Shown piece by piece: positions 1 to 6,610 of a stretch of 29,226 nt of DNA. The stretch is from Ruminococcaceae bacterium UBA1730 (GTDB taxonomy: Bacteria; Bacillota; Clostridia; Oscillospirales; Acutalibacteraceae), in the NCBI GenBank assembly GCA_002315935.1, contig DCII01000052.1, forward strand, positions 1 through 29,226, read 5' to 3'. A program made the position numbers and the translations under genes. Each line of letters starts with the position of its first letter. The stretch's first letter is position 1. The notes beneath the pieces were generated by a model. It had not been told where the DNA came from. It saw nothing but the letters and a program-made list of their open reading frames with translations, and searched no databases.

Positions 1-89
1 ATACTTTGTGTATTTCAAGGTTTTGTAACACATTTCACGCCAAAACAGAGTGAAAAGATGCGACGACGCATTTATTCAGCGTTTCCTTA
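1..89 (-). repeat. MITE-like element, copy A (cut by window edge)
   Basis: This stretch matches, as a reverse complement, the first half of the complete copy at 2199-2362. It shares the terminal motif TAAGGAAACGCTGAATAAAT followed by GCGTCGTCGC, then a similar internal sequence (ACAAA-CCTTGAAA-CAC-CAAAGTAT) up to the window edge. The inner part has diverged by scattered substitutions. It ends at a TA dinucleotide (88-89), as the other copies do. The orientation is opposite to that of the 2199-2362 copy, so the two face each other across the glycosidase gene. It contains no coding capacity. Confidence 0.85.
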
Positions 90-255
90 AACCTTTCATA
101 CTAACAAGAATAGTGATAAGCTCATCATTCATGACACAAAGTGAAGTCTTTTCGTTCGATGTGTAGGTTTGTTCCGAAGGCAATTCTGCACCATCTGTGT
201 CGCCTTTGAGAATTTCCGTAAACCACTTTATCTCTTTTGGACCACATACGCTCTG
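76..255 (-). pseudogene. possible C-terminal remnant of an unidentified gene
   Basis: The 59 codons between two stops have no start codon but read like normal protein (segments GPKEIKWFTEILKGD and MNDELITILVSMKG) with codon choice like the neighbours. The last residues (LRKR) and the TGA stop come from the MITE copy, so an insertion may have cut a gene and supplied a new stop. The frame is closed upstream by a TGA at 256-258, with no sign of the rest of the gene. I do not recognise the family. It could also be a chance open frame downstream of the glycosidase gene. Confidence 0.3.
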
Positions 256-285
256 TCAAAAAACACTCGTCATTATTTTAAAAAA

Positions 286-2175
286 TCATTTCCTCTTCAC
301 CTCAAAAATGACCGACGAAAAAGGTTCTATATACTGAAGCGTCACCTTGTTACCGCTTGAATTTGCCTTAGCCTTGCCATCGGGGCTGAACGCTCTGATG
401 AATTCAACATTCCATGCAAATTCGACCTCTGGCGAATAAATTTTATCCGCCGAAAGGTTCCATAAACCGACGCTGATTTTATCGTCTTTCTTCTTTGCAA
501 GAATATACAAATCGGGGTTACCCTTGCAGGAAACGGGTATGCCCTCTGTATTAAGAAATTTTATGCAATCGAGCATCTGCTCCTGCCTTGCATAAGTTCT
601 GAAAAGCTCATTATCGGCATTATAGCCGTCAAAGGTGAAAACTGCAAATCTGTTTCCGTTTTTATTCTCGTATGTGTAGCATACGGGAATATTTTTTTCT
701 TCGTGTGTCCAACTCATCAGCTTTGCGTTCTTATTTATTTTAAGCTGATGGACCTTATAGTGAGAATATCCGGCAATTCTTCTTCCGTTTTCGAAATATT
801 CCTTTCCGTCCATGGAAATAATTCCGTTTTCGCTCTCAATTCCAACATCTATTCCCTTTTCTTTCAGAATTCTTGCCGCTGTGTAGTCAAGAATAACACC
901 GTTTCCGATTTCTTCATCGGTAAGTGTCCTTGCATCCTCGCCGAACGCAATTGTTGCACATCCCTTTGCACCGTAAACAGTCGGAATTGAAGCTGATGCG
1001 GCAAGCCTTGCCGCTCTGTTGAAAGCGGTTTCCTGAATGAAATCATGATTTGATTCAATCGGCGATATTTCAGCTGTTGAAAATCTCGTCATATTGTCAG
1101 CAGCCTTCAGTCCGATTGGTTCTTTTCCGTCAAAAAGCTCCGAAATTCTTTCATAGTAAGCTGTATTTCTCATATGAGAATCATAATAGCCTTTTTCATA
1201 GTCGAGGTCGGAGGTATAATCAAAGGCGTATTTCAGTATTCCGTCTGATGAACCGTCTGCACGCAGAGCCGTATCAAAGCATTCAAGATATGAGGCAGGA
1301 GTTCTGAATCTCGGTCTCGGGTAAGTGTCTCCCTCGCTGAAAATTTCAATTTCCTTGTTTTTTCTTCTCTGCATCAACGCTCTTTCGTGCTCAATGACAT
1401 AGCCTAATCTGTTGCCCCATGCGTACATTGCCGCCCAGTAGGGTGCACCGATAAGGCGATAGAACGGTTTCGTTTTGCCCGCAAGAATTCCTGCCAGTCT
1501 GTCAGGCGTTGTTCCGTCAATGTCCCACGAGGTTATGCAGGTACAAAATCCCATTCTCTTTGTCGGGTCAACCGAATCAACCGCTTTTCTGCATCCTCTT
1601 GAAAATTCTTCAAGAAAATATCCGTTTGCACTGATAAACGCATCACGGTATTTATTCTTTCCGCCGTTCATTATCGCATGGGCAACCGTCTTTCTGTCCG
1701 GAGCTTCGCCGAGAATATCGCAGATTTTCTTATAATGGTTTTTGCAGAGACATCCGAAGCCAATGTCAATGAAGCCATATCTGAAATCATCGTCAAACAT
1801 AATAATATCAATGGGTTCGGCGGCAATCTCCTTCAGAAATGAATACATCAGTCTGCAATATTTTTTATCTGACGGGCAGATATTTGTTTTGCTGACCCTG
1901 CCGTCTGCCGATTTCATTCTTAAAAAGCCTTTTTCCTTTTTCGTTGTAAAAGTCCAGAACCATACTCCGATTTCAAAGCCTTTATCCTTAAGGAATTCAA
2001 GATTATTTCTGAGTGCCTTAAGCTCTTTTTCTTTCCTTTCGCCTTCAAGAGAATCGGTTGCGAAGGCAAGAAAAATTCTTTCAGCCTTCATATTTTTAAA
2101 CATTTCAACCGCCTTTTCACGGTCTGTATTTTCTGCGAAATTGATATTCATAACAGGAACAGACACCTTATACAT
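286..2175 (-). CDS. putative glycoside hydrolase-like TIM-barrel protein
   Basis: A 629-residue cytoplasmic protein without signal peptide, probably acting on imported oligosaccharides. The N-terminal 320 residues look like a beta/alpha barrel of the clan-A glycosidase kind: strand-like VWFWTF (71-76), an acidic strand end IIMFDDDF (124-131) and FSEGDTYPRPRF (279-290), whose Glu281 is a candidate catalytic residue. A Rossmann-like middle part with TLTDEEI and a beta-rich C-terminus resemble the layout of GH42 beta-galactosidases. The catalytic assignment and substrate are inferred, and I cannot name the family. I chose ATG 2175 because AGGAGG stands 6-7 bases upstream; the open frame continues to 2352, but that extension reads through the MITE and is not protein-like. 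Its neighbours (deacetylase, dehydrogenase, lyase) support a sugar-catabolic role. Confidence 0.65.
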   Translation of the reverse strand: MYKVSVPVMNINFAENTDREKAVEMFKNMKAERIFLAFATDSLEGERKEKELKALRNNLEFLKDKGFEIGVWFWTFTTKKEKGFLRMKSADGRVSKTNICPSDKKYCRLMYSFLKEIAAEPIDIIMFDDDFRYGFIDIGFGCLCKNHYKKICDILGEAPDRKTVAHAIMNGGKNKYRDAFISANGYFLEEFSRGCRKAVDSVDPTKRMGFCTCITSWDIDGTTPDRLAGILAGKTKPFYRLIGAPYWAAMYAWGNRLGYVIEHERALMQRRKNKEIEIFSEGDTYPRPRFRTPASYLECFDTALRADGSSDGILKYAFDYTSDLDYEKGYYDSHMRNTAYYERISELFDGKEPIGLKAADNMTRFSTAEISPIESNHDFIQETAFNRAARLAASASIPTVYGAKGCATIAFGEDARTLTDEEIGNGVILDYTAARILKEKGIDVGIESENGIISMDGKEYFENGRRIAGYSHYKVHQLKINKNAKLMSWTHEEKNIPVCYTYENKNGNRFAVFTFDGYNADNELFRTYARQEQMLDCIKFLNTEGIPVSCKGNPDLYILAKKKDDKISVGLWNLSADKIYSPEVEFAWNVEFIRAFSPDGKAKANSSGNKVTLQYIEPFSSVIFEVKRK

Positions 2176-2198
2176 AGCAATCCTCCTCGCTCGTTTTC

Positions 2199-2362
2199 TA
2201 AGGAAACGCTGAATAAATGCGTCGTCGCTTCTTTTGGTCTGTTTGGGCGTGTAATGCGTTACAAAGCCTTGAAACACGCAAAGTATTCCTGTGGCTTTGT
2301 GCCTTTTTCGTACCAAAACATACTCGAAAATCTTGTTTTCCGATTTAATCAACGTTTCCCTA
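2199..2362 (+). repeat. MITE-like element, complete copy B
   Basis: A 164-bp element with imperfect terminal inverted repeats: TAAGGAAACGCTGAATAAAT at the left end, and TAGGGAAACGTTGATTAAAT at the right end when read on the minus strand. Both ends carry TA, consistent with the TA target duplication typical of IS630/Tc1-mariner-type elements, though the TA could also belong to the repeat. There is no transposase frame inside, so it would have to be moved in trans. It lies between the promoter at 2364-2391 and the ribosome binding site of the glycosidase gene, so it should be transcribed as part of that gene's 5' leader. Confidence 0.85.
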
Positions 2363-2363
2363 A

Positions 2364-2391
2364 ATTATAACATCTTCGATAATATTTTCAA
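2364..2391 (-). promoter_or_regulatory. sigma-A-type promoter of the glycosidase gene
   Basis: On the minus strand TTGAAA (2386-2391) is followed after 16 bp by a perfect TATAAT (2364-2369). The -10 box abuts the end of the MITE, so the transcript would start inside the element and carry most of it as leader RNA. Sequence evidence only. Confidence 0.7.
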
Positions 2392-2409
2392 CACTTTTTC
2401 CCATATATA

Positions 2410-2438
2410 TTGTAATCAGAGGAATATGAAGCTATAAT
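2410..2438 (+). promoter_or_regulatory. sigma-A-type promoter of the deacetylase gene
   Basis: TTGTAA (2410-2415), a 17-bp spacer and TATAAT (2433-2438) lie 30 bp upstream of the ATG of the YdjC-like gene. The promoter is divergent from that of the glycosidase gene, with the two -10/-35 sets about 20 bp apart. Confidence 0.7.
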
Positions 2439-2468
2439 AATCACAGAATTCAATTTTCGAGGTGACAT

Positions 2469-3341
2469 ATGGCTAAATATTTAATTATCAACGCCGACGA
2501 TTACGGCCTTTGCAAAGCAGCAAACGATGCCGTTGAAGAGCTTTTCGGAAACGGCAGAATAAAATCCTCAACAATAATGATGCCCTGTGAAAAGGCAGAG
2601 GATGCGGTTAAATTCTCCATCGAAAATCCGCAGTATGCAATCGGCATTCATCTGACTATGACAAGCGAATGGGACACTCATAAATGGTCTCCCCTTTCGG
2701 GCGGCAAAACTCTGATTGACGAAAACGGCTATATGTGGCGAAACAGCAGGCTTGTGGGCAACAACGCAAGCTATGAAGACCTCGAAGCCGAAATAAAAGC
2801 TCAGGTTGACAAGGCTCACTCCCTCGGAATGAAGCCATCTCATCTTGATAATCATATGGGTTCGCTTTACGGTCATTTCACCATGCGTTTCGGTCTTCTG
2901 AAAATGACATTGAAGGTCTGCGGAGAATACGGCTATGCCTTCCGTATGTTCACAAAAACCGACAAACGCCTCTGCCCTGCCGATGTGCCTTACCCTGCGT
3001 TCAGCGTTCTGAAGCTCTTTTCAAAGCATTGGGGCAGAAAATATAATGTTATCATGCCCGATTATCTTCTCTTCCCCGATTGGAATGATGACCTTAAAAA
3101 TAACGGATATGAGCATTACAGGGAGCAAATTCTGAAAATATGGACTGATATTCCCGAGGGAGTTACCGAAACCTTCATTCATCCCTGCAAGGAGGATGAA
3201 GAAATAAAAACCTTCATCAGAGGCTGGCAATACAGAGTTTGGGAATATAATGTTATCAACGACCCCGCAACTCACGAATATCTCAGGTCACACGGCGTTG
3301 AGCTTATCAGCTATCGTGACCTTATTGAAATGAAAAAATAA
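2469..3341 (+). CDS. YdjC/ChbG-type carbohydrate deacetylase
   Basis: A 290-residue protein of the YdjC family, metal-dependent deacetylases that remove an N-acetyl group from sugars such as diacetylchitobiose (ChbG). Family hallmarks are present: NADDYGL at residues 8-14 (metal and catalytic Asp pair), GIHLT near residue 59, PSHLDNHMG near 121-129 and FIHPCKEDEE near 238-247 (His ligands). No signal peptide, so it should act in the cytoplasm. GAGGTGA precedes the ATG by a few bases, and a good promoter lies at 2410-2438. The lyase and dehydrogenase nearby suggest the substrate is an acetylated, uronate-containing oligosaccharide; that is inference. The family call is firm and the substrate is open. 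Confidence 0.88.
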   Translation: MAKYLIINADDYGLCKAANDAVEELFGNGRIKSSTIMMPCEKAEDAVKFSIENPQYAIGIHLTMTSEWDTHKWSPLSGGKTLIDENGYMWRNSRLVGNNASYEDLEAEIKAQVDKAHSLGMKPSHLDNHMGSLYGHFTMRFGLLKMTLKVCGEYGYAFRMFTKTDKRLCPADVPYPAFSVLKLFSKHWGRKYNVIMPDYLLFPDWNDDLKNNGYEHYREQILKIWTDIPEGVTETFIHPCKEDEEIKTFIRGWQYRVWEYNVINDPATHEYLRSHGVELISYRDLIEMKK

Positions 3342-3368
3342 GCAGACAGCATAAAACACACTGTCTGC
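3342..3368. terminator. hairpin terminator between convergent genes
   Basis: An 8-bp perfect stem GCAGACAG/CTGTCTGC with an 11-nt loop begins directly after the deacetylase stop codon. Read on the minus strand it is followed by TTATTTTTTC, so it fits best as the intrinsic terminator of the dehydrogenase gene. It may also end the plus-strand transcript, although no T-run follows on that side. Confidence 0.75.
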
Positions 3369-3376
3369 ATCTATCA

Positions 3377-4393
3377 TTATGCCATTGTTTCGAGCATTCC
3401 TGCGGTAACCTCATATTTTGTCGGTTTTCCGCTTTCAAAGGCAAGAAATTCGCTGAGCATATATTCGCCCATTCGCTGAATTTCATTGCCGATTGAGCCT
3501 GCAAGATGCGGAGAAAGAAAAACATTCTTCATCGAATAAAGCTCGCTTCCCTTTTCGGGAGGTTCGGGGAAGGTTACATCAAGCAACGCAACTCTTTCGG
3601 GGCATTCCTTCAGAGCGGCAATCATATCGCTCTCGTTGACCTGCTTTCCTCTGCCCGTGTTGATAAAAACCGCATTTCTGCCCATCTTTTCAAAACAGGC
3701 TTTATCAATCATATTTTCGGTCTGCGGATTATTCGCAAGGTGATTTGAAACGACACTGCATCTTTCAAAAAGCTCCGTCACCCTGCTCACCTTTTCAACG
3801 CCGAGACTTTTCGCCGTTTCATCAGGCAGAAACGGGTCAAAAACAAGCACATTCAGCTTATAATTTTTCAGCATTTCAATGACGAGCCTTCCTATCATTC
3901 CCGCTCCGATAATTCCGACATTTGTGTTGAAATTTCCTGAATACGGCTTGCCGGCATCATGCTGATACCAGCCGCCGCTTTCGCCTCTGTGAACGGTCTG
4001 AAAATATCCCTTATTCGCAAGAATGATCTGTGCAACAGTTGTTTCGGCAACGGGAACGGCATTTGCTCCCCACGCAGAAAAAATTTTTATACCCCTGTCA
4101 AGATATGGCTTTGCGAAATATTGAACCGTTCCTGCGGCATAGAAAACCGCACGCAAGGACGGAAAATATTCTTCTATTTTCTTTTCCGAAAGAACAGCCA
4201 TATTCCATGTTGAGAAGATATATTCAACTCTGCGGAATTTTTCTTTCGGAGGCTCTTCATTTTCAAACTGCTTATTGCAGAAGCATTCATCAATCATCGA
4301 AAGATGTTTATTCAGCTCTGCCTTTGTTTCGGCTGAATAAGCGTTATCTATTCCCTGCTGTGTGCCGAGAAATAATCCGATTGGTTTTTTCAT
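3377..4393 (-). CDS. D-isomer-specific 2-hydroxyacid dehydrogenase
   Basis: A 338-residue NAD(P)-dependent 2-hydroxyacid dehydrogenase, a cytoplasmic enzyme interconverting a 2-keto acid and a D-2-hydroxyacid. The Rossmann signature VGIIGAGMIGRL lies near the middle, followed by FINTGRGKQVNE (the family's NTxRG element with the conserved Arg), then LDVTFPEPP with the Glu region and SPHLAGS with the catalytic His near residue 296. I chose ATG 4393 (protein begins MKKPIGLFLG) because AAGGTGA lies just upstream; an earlier in-frame start at 4441 lacks a ribosome binding site and overlaps the promoter. Next to a lyase it may reduce a keto sugar acid, but the sequence does not fix the substrate. 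It ends at the hairpin at 3342-3368. Confidence 0.85.
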   Translation of the reverse strand: MKKPIGLFLGTQQGIDNAYSAETKAELNKHLSMIDECFCNKQFENEEPPKEKFRRVEYIFSTWNMAVLSEKKIEEYFPSLRAVFYAAGTVQYFAKPYLDRGIKIFSAWGANAVPVAETTVAQIILANKGYFQTVHRGESGGWYQHDAGKPYSGNFNTNVGIIGAGMIGRLVIEMLKNYKLNVLVFDPFLPDETAKSLGVEKVSRVTELFERCSVVSNHLANNPQTENMIDKACFEKMGRNAVFINTGRGKQVNESDMIAALKECPERVALLDVTFPEPPEKGSELYSMKNVFLSPHLAGSIGNEIQRMGEYMLSEFLAFESGKPTKYEVTAGMLETMA

Positions 4394-4412
4394 TAAATCA
4401 CCTTCTGAATGG

Positions 4413-4443
4413 ATTATATCACAATAAATCCGAATTGGCAATT
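4413..4443 (-). promoter_or_regulatory. promoter of dehydrogenase gene with overlapping palindrome
   Basis: On the minus strand TTGCCA (4436-4441), a 17-bp spacer and TATAAT (4413-4418) form a near-consensus promoter. A perfect small palindrome AATTG-G-CAATT (4433-4443) covers the -35 box, lies 27 bp before the divergent lyase gene and could be an operator shared by both genes. No clear plus-strand promoter for the lyase stands out in this 77-bp gap. Confidence 0.55.
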
Positions 4444-4470
4444 AACTTATTTTAAAACGAGGTAATTATC

Positions 4471-6537
4471 ATGCCGCATCCGTATCTTTATTTTTCCGAA
4501 AAGGACATTATTTCTTACAAAGAAAAAATCGAGCTCAATGAAAGTCTGAAAGCAAAATATCTTGAAGCAACCAAGAATGCCGATGAGCTTCTCAACGAGG
4601 AATTCGTCACCGAGGACTTCGCCAACGGAAGAAACTCGCTCCACGGTAACTTCTGGGATTTAGGCAGACAGACGAACAGAATGGCTCTTGCTCTCGGCAC
4701 GAAATATCTTGTTGAGGGTGATAAAAATTGTGCTGAAAAGCTCAGAAAACTGATAAGGCATTTTATCAGCTTTGAGCGTTGGTATGCCGAAAGCTATATA
4801 AAACGCACTCCCGTTCCCTGGCACGCTGACCTCTGCTCAACAAGCATGACCCTTGCCGTTGCAACGGCATATGACATGATTTATGACTGCATTTCGGATG
4901 ATGAAAGAAATGAATTTGCAAAGCGAATTTTTGAACTCGGAGTTAAACCCGCTCTTTCTGACTGGGTATTCCCCGAAACAAGAATTCATGCCGTTGATTC
5001 GATGGGACATAACTGGTGGGCAGTCTGCATTGCCGAGCCTGCAACCGCTCTTCTTGCTTTAAAGGATAACCTTCCGAATGAGGATGTTAACGGCATTTTA
5101 GACTGCGTAAACAATGCACTTGCTTCATATTTCGACTATGATGGCAACACCCTTTTCAACAAATACAGAAACTATGATGACAGTGGACTTTTCTATGAAA
5201 GCATCGGATATTTCGAATACGGAACCGCCACTCCCCTGCGTTACCTTTGGTGCTATGAAAGATATTTCGGCGAAAACGCCGTTCTGCGTTCAGCCTTGCC
5301 TAAGAACATGGCTGATGCACTCATGAGCTTTGCCTACCCCTATTCCGAAGACGGCAGAACCGAATTCGCTTTCATGGATTTCGGCGATTCGGATTTCATC
5401 GGCGACAGACCTCTGATAACTAAATTCCTTCGAAAGAATAATCTTTCAAGTCCTGCACTTGATGTGTTGTCGAATACTTACGAAACCGATGTATGGGATG
5501 ACATTGAGGGATATGAAAGCTTTTCCGAAAATTCCGACATCAATGCACTGAAAAAAACAAATATATTTTCTTCGGGATATGTTGTCACAAGAGATTCATG
5601 GCTTCCCGACAGCACCATGCTCGCTGTCAAGAGCGGTTACTGCTGGAATCATTCCCACAACGACAGCGGCACATTCAATATCGTTTATAAGGGCAAACCA
5701 TTCATTCTCGATTCGGGTCGCTGTGACTATGATGATAAGCTCTATCACGCATATTACTGCCAGGACGATGCTCATAATGTTATCCGTATCGGCGGCAACG
5801 GCAGACGCCATGAAGAGCTTTACCGTGGAACAAAATTCAACGGCAGAATAATTGATTTGAAGGAAAGCAACGATTTTCTTTTCATTCAGGCAGACTGCAC
5901 AGGTCCGATGGCTCACCTCTGCTCAAGGCTTTACCGCAGTTATTTCTGGATTGATAATTCTTTGCTCGTGCTCTTTGATGAAGCTTATTGTCACGAAGAT
6001 AACACAGCGGAATTCACTCTGCATTATGATGGCGAATGTAGAAAAGATGGCAACTGTTATTCAATCACTGACGGCGAAAGAAAAGCAACTCTGACCTCTG
6101 TTTTTCCCGAAGGAATGATTTATTCCGAAAAGGAAGGTCATCCCGACCACAGGCCCGATGAAATTATACCGTATCTTGAGCTGAAAACTCCGACAGCAGA
6201 AAGAACACATCTTCTCATTCATGCTCTCGAGCTTGGCGAAGAAAAATCGAAAATTTCGCATTTCAGCGGCAAGAATTATGACGGAATAAAAATCGTCAAG
6301 GGAAATAAAGAACGCAGAATCATATTCAACCATATGGCAGACGGTCATGTTATGCACGATAATTCAAACAACATCCTTGAAGGCTATGATACTGATGCTT
6401 ACATATTGATGCTTGATGATGACAAAACCGCAGGCACAAGAAAAATTCTCATGGTCTGCGGAAGCTATCTGCGAAAGAACGGCAAATCAATTTACGCTTC
6501 ATTCACGAAAAAAACCGTAATTACGGATAATTATTAA
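4471..6537 (+). CDS. heparinase II/III family polysaccharide lyase-like protein
   Basis: A 688-residue protein with the two-part build of the heparinase II/III superfamily. An alpha-helical toroid fills about residues 1-330 (with MALALGTKYLVEG, STSMTLAVATAYDMIYD and DSMGHNWWAV). A beta-sandwich domain opens with the family motif CWNHSHNDSGTFN near residues 389-401, which supplies the metal/catalytic His and Asp residues, then FILDSGRCDY. These enzymes cleave uronic-acid-containing glycans by beta-elimination. No signal peptide is present, so it would be an intracellular oligo-lyase acting on imported fragments. ACGAGG precedes the ATG. The gene is divergent from the dehydrogenase gene and ends at the terminator at 6560-6592. 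Substrate (heparin, alginate, pectin-like or other) cannot be read from the sequence. Confidence 0.82.
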   Translation: MPHPYLYFSEKDIISYKEKIELNESLKAKYLEATKNADELLNEEFVTEDFANGRNSLHGNFWDLGRQTNRMALALGTKYLVEGDKNCAEKLRKLIRHFISFERWYAESYIKRTPVPWHADLCSTSMTLAVATAYDMIYDCISDDERNEFAKRIFELGVKPALSDWVFPETRIHAVDSMGHNWWAVCIAEPATALLALKDNLPNEDVNGILDCVNNALASYFDYDGNTLFNKYRNYDDSGLFYESIGYFEYGTATPLRYLWCYERYFGENAVLRSALPKNMADALMSFAYPYSEDGRTEFAFMDFGDSDFIGDRPLITKFLRKNNLSSPALDVLSNTYETDVWDDIEGYESFSENSDINALKKTNIFSSGYVVTRDSWLPDSTMLAVKSGYCWNHSHNDSGTFNIVYKGKPFILDSGRCDYDDKLYHAYYCQDDAHNVIRIGGNGRRHEELYRGTKFNGRIIDLKESNDFLFIQADCTGPMAHLCSRLYRSYFWIDNSLLVLFDEAYCHEDNTAEFTLHYDGECRKDGNCYSITDGERKATLTSVFPEGMIYSEKEGHPDHRPDEIIPYLELKTPTAERTHLLIHALELGEEKSKISHFSGKNYDGIKIVKGNKERRIIFNHMADGHVMHDNSNNILEGYDTDAYILMLDDDKTAGTRKILMVCGSYLRKNGKSIYASFTKKTVITDNY

Positions 6538-6559
6538 TTCTTTATTCTGAAGCAGAAAT

Positions 6560-6592
6560 CTCCCCACCTTTTTCGGATGGGGAGCATTTTTT
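6560..6592 (+). terminator. intrinsic terminator after the lyase gene
   Basis: CTCCCCACC pairs with GGATGGGGAG (one bulged A) around a short T-rich loop, followed by CATTTTTTGA. It is a strong rho-independent terminator for the plus strand. The same GC-rich stem may stop the leftward RiPP operon coming from the other side. Confidence 0.88.
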
Positions 6593-6610
6593 GATATATA
6601 CAACAAGGTT

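Noticed and set aside
169..360. plus-strand open frame of 63 codons
   Set aside because: It crosses the end of the glycosidase gene on the other strand, has no ribosome binding site, and reads as non-protein-like.
2176..2352. 59-residue N-terminal extension of the glycosidase frame
   Set aside because: It starts at TTG without a ribosome binding site and lies almost wholly inside the MITE; AGGAGG before ATG 2175 marks the true start.
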